Positions 60,102 through 64,000 of a stretch of 64,000 nt of DNA are shown one piece after another. Source of the DNA: Pseudopithomyces maydicus (lineage: Eukaryota; Ascomycota; Dothideomycetes; Pleosporales; Didymosphaeriaceae); contig JANTUC010000018.1 in assembly GCA_026873275.1 (NCBI GenBank), forward strand, positions 558,001-622,000, in the 5' to 3' direction. A program made the translations under genes and the position numbers. The stretch's first letter is position 1; the number at the start of each line of letters is the position of its first letter. The notes under the pieces were generated by a model. The model saw only the letters and a program-made list of their open reading frames with translations. It made no database searches and was not told where the DNA came from.

Positions 60102-60905
60102 GTTGGCGCCGGACCTGATGCTGCCAATCAGCTTGGCCTTGCGCCTCAGGGCGCGAAGTTTATGCAGTTTGAAGGGCTTCGGGGCGGCGCCGAGTGAGGC
60201 TGCCGGGTCTGGCGATCAGAATGGCACGAGTTTGAGGGCGGCGGCGAGGAACGAGGGGCGGGGGAGAGACTGGAGATATGGTAAGCTGTCTGGGTTTCTC
60301 GACTAGACTTTGTGTGCAGGTCTATATCATGTCACGCAGGGAAGCCTCGTGCTTGGTGTCTCCAATGCAGGCGCAATGTCCGAGCGATTGGACAACGGAG
60401 GCTCCACGCGTGTTCTGGGCGCTTTGCAGCACCGCGACAAGCTTTACTTACAGAACCAGGTAGACCACGGAGCCGGGTCGGTAGTGGGGACGATTGGCCG
60501 TCCGAGGGATCGCAGGGGGTAGGAGCGCCGTCGAGGAAGGGTCAAGGCCTGGGAAGCACGAGGTCAGTTAATAAAAAAATCCGGGAGTCTAAAAGAGCAC
60601 GTCTATGCAGGTGGAAACAGAGCATGCGACAGCGGAGAGGGGCGTAAAAGTAGGGGTCTGGCGCGTTTGGACGATGACGCTGGTTTGCAGCGGGCCGCGT
60701 TTGGTTTCTAAGGCATCGGTACATTTGATGCGTGACATGGACATGGATTACGAATAGTCAGTCCAATGGCCAATCTGCGGTCGCCCACCGTCCCTCTTCC
60801 ACCACACCACACACACTTCACACCACCCTCCCCTCCTCCTCCGTGGACCCGGCCAATCCTCACCGCGTTTCCTGTGACAGTTGCCCTGTTGGATGTGACA
60901 GCACA
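60102..60905. other. Divergent promoter region of the phosphatase and the small four-exon gene
   Basis: 800 bases between divergent genes. The right part is C-rich (CCACCCTCCCCTCCTCC, about 60824–60840). No gene supported. Confidence 0.4.
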
Positions 60906-61330
60906 ATGGGGCTGCCGTGGTTTGCCCTGTTCGAGGTCAGTGGCCCCCCCAGCGCAAGCTTCAGGTGGCGCACGTCAAACTAACGCCACTCCATTTAGGC
61001 CTGGGCTGTTGCCAAAGTACGTTGCCCTGTCTGCACTTCAACTGTGCCCCTTCGCCGTGCTGACGCCATCGGATAGCTGATCCGCAGTCCCACCTTCAAT
61101 CGCGCCGTCCACAAAGCATATCGCAAGATCAACCGCATTCCCGACATGGAACCCAAGAACGGAGGTGGGCGTACGTTGCCACTCCACATCCTGCACGACA
61201 TGCGCACTCGCACACAGACAGACTAACAGATTGGGCAGGCACCGGGCCCTCGACCTTCGATCACTTCAAAGACGAGCTGAAAGACCAGTTCCGCGAGCTC
61301 ACCTGGCAAAAACGTCCGCCGAAACAATGA
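60906..61330 (+). CDS. Small mitochondrial-type protein (possible MRX7-like), four exons
   Basis: Exons 60906–60935, 60999–61016 (18 bases), 61077–61170 and 61239–61330 join in phase to 77 residues: MGLPWFALFE, AWAVAK, LIRSPTFNRAVHKAYRKINRIPD…, then TGPSTFDHFKDELKDQFRELTW. A hydrophobic/aromatic start, a short Lys then a Ser-Pro-x-Phe motif, V-H-x-x-(Y/H)-R-K-(I/V) and a C-terminal F-x-x-x-F-K-x-E-(L/F) helix resemble the short MRX7/MIOREX-component family as I recall it. That link is tentative. Each intron has GT…AG ends and the total frame closes exactly. An 18-nt exon makes this gene easy to miss in automated annotation. Confidence 0.65.
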
Positions 61331-62076
61331 GGAACCGCCCCGGGAAAGCACATGCGGGACGAGAGCACTGTCGCAATTGTCTATCCGGCGACAGCTCGGA
61401 ACGTGCGATCTTCATGTGGCCACCCGCATCCGTGGTATGACAACAGATTGGGAACACCAGCGGATCGATATTGTACCACCTGGTACAGACGCCGAGGTTG
61501 CACGTCTGGCCCGTCCGGCCTGCATCCCCACCTTGCAAAGCCGCGACAACATGCGTGGAAGGAACACACATGCACTTAGGAAACACACCCATTCCTAGCT
61601 AGATATAACCGCTCTTCATATCACAAGCACAGGCAGCGACTCGCAATCCTGGCATATCGCATCAGAAAGCTTCACGCGCCGAACCAGGCCGAAGTGCTGG
61701 CCGGACCCTGTCTTAGGCATTCGTAACACAACAAGGCTCCTCGGCTAGATTTACGGATGATTTCACTCCATGTTGCAACAAGCACGAAGCTAAATTCACG
61801 ATCACCGTTCAAGCGTAGCTCGCGTTCGTAGAATAGTAAGCCGCTCCGGGCGATGGAGCTCAATCCATCATGTAGACGTGCGCAAATAAACGGTTGCATC
61901 ATTCTACGTCACACTGACCCATTAATTTATATCCATCGAGATGCTAGTGATCCCCAACATCAGTTCTTACCCCCAGAAGACATTTCTTTGCCTGAACCAC
62001 ATAAACTTGCAGTTCCTCCATTGTCTCAAATCGGGGTTGTCTTCTTGCATCAACTTCTCCGTCTAACTACCACAAA
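61331..62076. other. Intergenic region before the SDR gene
   Basis: About 750 bases with no supported gene. The last ~100 bases form a pyrimidine-rich leader directly before the ATG context CACAAAATGCC, a good fungal start. Confidence 0.45.
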
Positions 62077-63369
62077 ATGCCTTCTGCCATCGTCACAGGA
62101 GCTACCGGCATTCTCGGTCGTGAGATTGTCCATGAGCTTAGCAAACACAAAGCCCAATGGTCCACCGTGCATGCTCTATCGCGATCGAGGAAGGAAGACT
62201 ACCCGGACAACGTCATTCACAATCACATCGACCTAACAAGCTCCGCCGATGAAATGGCCAAGGATCTCACAAACGTCCGTGGCGAGTACGTCTTCTTCGC
62301 CGCGTATCTCCAGAAAGAAACCGAGCAAGAGAATTGGGACGTCAACGGCGCCATGCTGTCCAACTTCCTCGAAGCGCTCACCAAAACCGGAGCCATCGAC
62401 ACGGTGAAGAGGATCATATTAGTAACAGGGTGCAAGCAGTACGGCGTGCATCTCGGAGTTCCCAAGAATCCCATGAGTGAAGATGCCCCGTGGTTAGAGG
62501 GAAGCGAGTGGCCGCCGAACTTCTACTACAATCAGCAGAACATCTTGCACAAATTCTGCAAGAAACACGGCAAAGAATGGACGGTGACGTATCCGAACGA
62601 TGTCATCGGGTATGCCGTGGGCAACTTTATGAACTTGGCGTCTGCAACCGCCCTATACGCCATCATAAACAAAGAGCTGGGTCAGGATTTGACGTTCCCC
62701 GGAAGCCCAGCATTCTACACCAAGTTCGACAGTTTCACCAACTCGAAGCTGCATGCTGAGTTTTGCGCATGGGCAGCGCTGGAACCCCGCGCTGCGAACC
62801 AAGCGTTCAACGTCGTGAACGGGGACGTCGAGAGCTGGCAGAATCTTTGGCCAAAGGTGGCTGAATACTTCGGACTCAGAGTAAAGCCCGACCAGTTTTC
62901 TGCCGTGCAGAGCGGCAAGGAAGTAGGGGATGGTGCGGGAGGCATCACGGGCATGGCCAATAAATTGGGTCTCGTGCAGTCGGACTTGTCTTCGTCTCAA
63001 TCGTCAGAGACGGCTCTGGCAAAGGATCCACCAATCTCAGTGTTGGCAGATAAACTAGGGTTGAGGGGTCATGTCATTACGTCTCAGAGTAAGGTCGAAC
63101 AGCAGGTCGATCTGGTCAAGTGGAGTCAGCGCGACGATGTCAAGAATGCGTGGCAAAAGGTAGCGGAGAGGGAGGGGCTGGATAAGAGTGCGTTTGAAAA
63201 GGCCACGTGGGGCTTCCTAGGGTTTGTGTTGGGTAGGAATTTTGATTTGGTGATTAGCATGAGCAAGGCGAGGAAGTGCGGGTGGACGGGATACAGGGAT
63301 TCGTGGGAGAGCTTGGAAGGTGTGTTTGGGGAGTTGGAGAAGGGAGGGGTACTACCGAAGAGGAAGTAG
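62077..63369 (+). CDS. Short-chain dehydrogenase of the PRISE / iridoid-synthase-like type
   Basis: Single exon, 430 residues. The N-terminus SAIVTGATGILGREIV is the TGxxGxxG NAD(P)-binding Rossmann motif, followed by ALSRSRKED (cofactor ribose or phosphate contact). LVTGCKQYGVHLG supplies the lysine, and FYYNQQNIL the tyrosine, of the atypical K…Y pair used by progesterone-5β-reductase/iridoid synthase-like enzymes instead of YxxxK. WTVTYPNDVIGYAVGNFMNLA and NVVNGDVESWQNLWPKVAEYF are further family blocks. These enzymes reduce α,β-unsaturated carbonyls; the fungal substrate is unknown. A ~60-residue insertion (KPDQFSAVQSGKEVGDGAGG … KDPPISVLADKLGLRG) lengthens it slightly. No biosynthetic neighbours were seen. 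Confidence 0.9.
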   Translation: MPSAIVTGATGILGREIVHELSKHKAQWSTVHALSRSRKEDYPDNVIHNHIDLTSSADEMAKDLTNVRGEYVFFAAYLQKETEQENWDVNGAMLSNFLEALTKTGAIDTVKRIILVTGCKQYGVHLGVPKNPMSEDAPWLEGSEWPPNFYYNQQNILHKFCKKHGKEWTVTYPNDVIGYAVGNFMNLASATALYAIINKELGQDLTFPGSPAFYTKFDSFTNSKLHAEFCAWAALEPRAANQAFNVVNGDVESWQNLWPKVAEYFGLRVKPDQFSAVQSGKEVGDGAGGITGMANKLGLVQSDLSSSQSSETALAKDPPISVLADKLGLRGHVITSQSKVEQQVDLVKWSQRDDVKNAWQKVAEREGLDKSAFEKATWGFLGFVLGRNFDLVISMSKARKCGWTGYRDSWESLEGVFGELEKGGVLPKRK

Positions 63370-63737
63370 GTGTGGTGGTACTATATCAAGCAGATAGAAG
63401 GTTCTGAGCATGTATCATGTTTAAAGAAAATGAAAGCAGCGGATCAACTGATCGTATAAAAAATATGATTAAATATGAATACCCCCTTTGAGCATGTATA
63501 TTAGTATATTAGTAGTGATTGTTTCGAACTAAGAATCGGAAACGACACCTGATGTCGACCCACTTGGAAGCCTGTCACCAGCAATGATAATTAGGACAAT
63601 CACGCCATTCACTGCACTTGAGCCTGATTCTGTTCCTGTCCGCCAACGAAACACTCACGCTCACCCTGGCGGTGAGGGAGTCTGATTGGCCGATGGCAAA
63701 CCGGTCTGAGCGCCTCCAAGATGCACGTCACGTCACG
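63370..63737. other. Short AT-rich intergenic region
   Basis: About 370 bases. The first half is AT-rich (TATTAGTATATTAGTAG, about 63499–63515). Nothing coding. Confidence 0.4.
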
Positions 63738-64000
63738 ATGTCTTCGCAGGCTTCGGCAACCTCACCATGTCGCGAACAAGTCACGCCTCAGCTCGCCGTG
63801 CGCAAAAACCCGTGTATCGCAGCAGATACTCCCGATGAGTGCATCGACATGACAGAGCCTTCCTCTGCCGAGCCATCGCAGCCAGATGCGCCGCCTGAAA
63901 GCTCCACCGCCGATGCACCAACGTCGCCGGCGCCCACGAAGGACGACAATGTCGTGCAGCAGGATTTCGCGAACCCGACAATCAGCGTGATTGACAGCAT
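63738..64000 (+). CDS. N-terminal part of an unidentified protein (runs off the right edge)
   Basis: ATG at 63738 opens a frame that stays open to the window end (87 codons). It reads MSSQASATSPCREQVTPQLA, DECIDMTEPSSAEPSQPD, then a Pro/Ser/Ala-rich stretch and VVQQDFANPTISVIDS. It is low-complexity and disordered, as many fungal N-termini are, and the family cannot be told. The minus strand also has open frames here, but the plus frame has a cleaner start and sensible composition. Confidence 0.5.
   Translation, partial: MSSQASATSPCREQVTPQLAVRKNPCIAADTPDECIDMTEPSSAEPSQPDAPPESSTADAPTSPAPTKDDNVVQQDFANPTISVIDS

Noticed and set aside
1..64000. CRISPR arrays, rRNA operons and tRNA genes
   Set aside because: No direct-repeat/spacer pattern and no convincing tRNA A/B-box pair (GGTTCGAATCC-like strings were checked and lacked a partner). 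The window is eukaryotic. A tRNA scan would be decisive.
63781..64000. Minus-strand open frames at the right edge
   Set aside because: The plus strand has a cleaner ATG-initiated frame open to the edge with typical disordered N-terminal composition; the minus frames are its shadows.

Overview
The window is nuclear DNA from a filamentous ascomycete. Genes on both strands carry short GT–AG introns of about 45–105 bp. The protein set (metacaspase, Argonaute, RNA14, mitochondrial IF2, UNC-50, YVC1-type channel, DUF2434 membrane protein, fungal PTP) is that of Pezizomycotina. Two AT-rich copies of one repeat differ by TpG→TpA / CpA→TpA transitions, the signature of repeat-induced point mutation (RIP). 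A dothideomycete, perhaps of the Pleosporales, is my best guess, but this is inference. No CRISPR array, rRNA gene or prokaryotic operon was seen.

Layout: 1–436 (-) 5' part of an SDS23/MOC1-like CBS protein. 3408–4976 (+) metacaspase. 5628–7104 (+) DUF2434 seven-TM protein. 8006–12853 (-) Sec7–PH Arf-GEF. 14958–18202 (+) mitochondrial IF2. 18471–19444 (-) UNC-50/GMH1. 20047–23308 (+) RNA14. 25508–28906 (+) Argonaute. 30430–31211 (+) PDAP1-like phosphoprotein. 31780–32605 RIP-mutated element copy 1. 32643–33449 (+) HNH protein. 33450–36228 gene-poor. 36229–37397 (+) F-box-like protein. 37741–38572 (+) BTB protein. 39623–41784 (-) YVC1-like channel. 43149–44752 (+) D-serine dehydratase-like enzyme. 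46303–48157, 49017–53971 and 56157–57270 (+) three uncharacterised proteins. 57316–58145 element copy 2, inverted, with an 8-bp target duplication. 58660–60101 (-) protein tyrosine phosphatase. 60906–61330 (+) tiny four-exon protein. 62077–63369 (+) PRISE-like SDR. 63738 to the edge (+) start of another gene.

Most genes are unlinked housekeeping functions: RNA 3'-end processing, mitochondrial translation, Golgi and Arf traffic, vacuolar calcium, RNA silencing and cell death. I see no metabolic cluster. The part from about 31.8 to 58.1 kb lies between the two repeat copies and is more accessory: HNH, F-box-like, BTB, disordered proteins and long intergenic stretches.

The most important quality observation concerns reading frames. 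In seven places, in six genes, the frame breaks by exactly one missing base in or beside a short G or C run, and the protein resumes coherently in the next frame. An eighth case is weaker. The broken genes include UNC-50, YVC1 and DUF2434, which should be intact. The simplest reading is systematic homopolymer under-calling in the assembly, so these genes are annotated as probably functional with a sequence break, not as pseudogenes.
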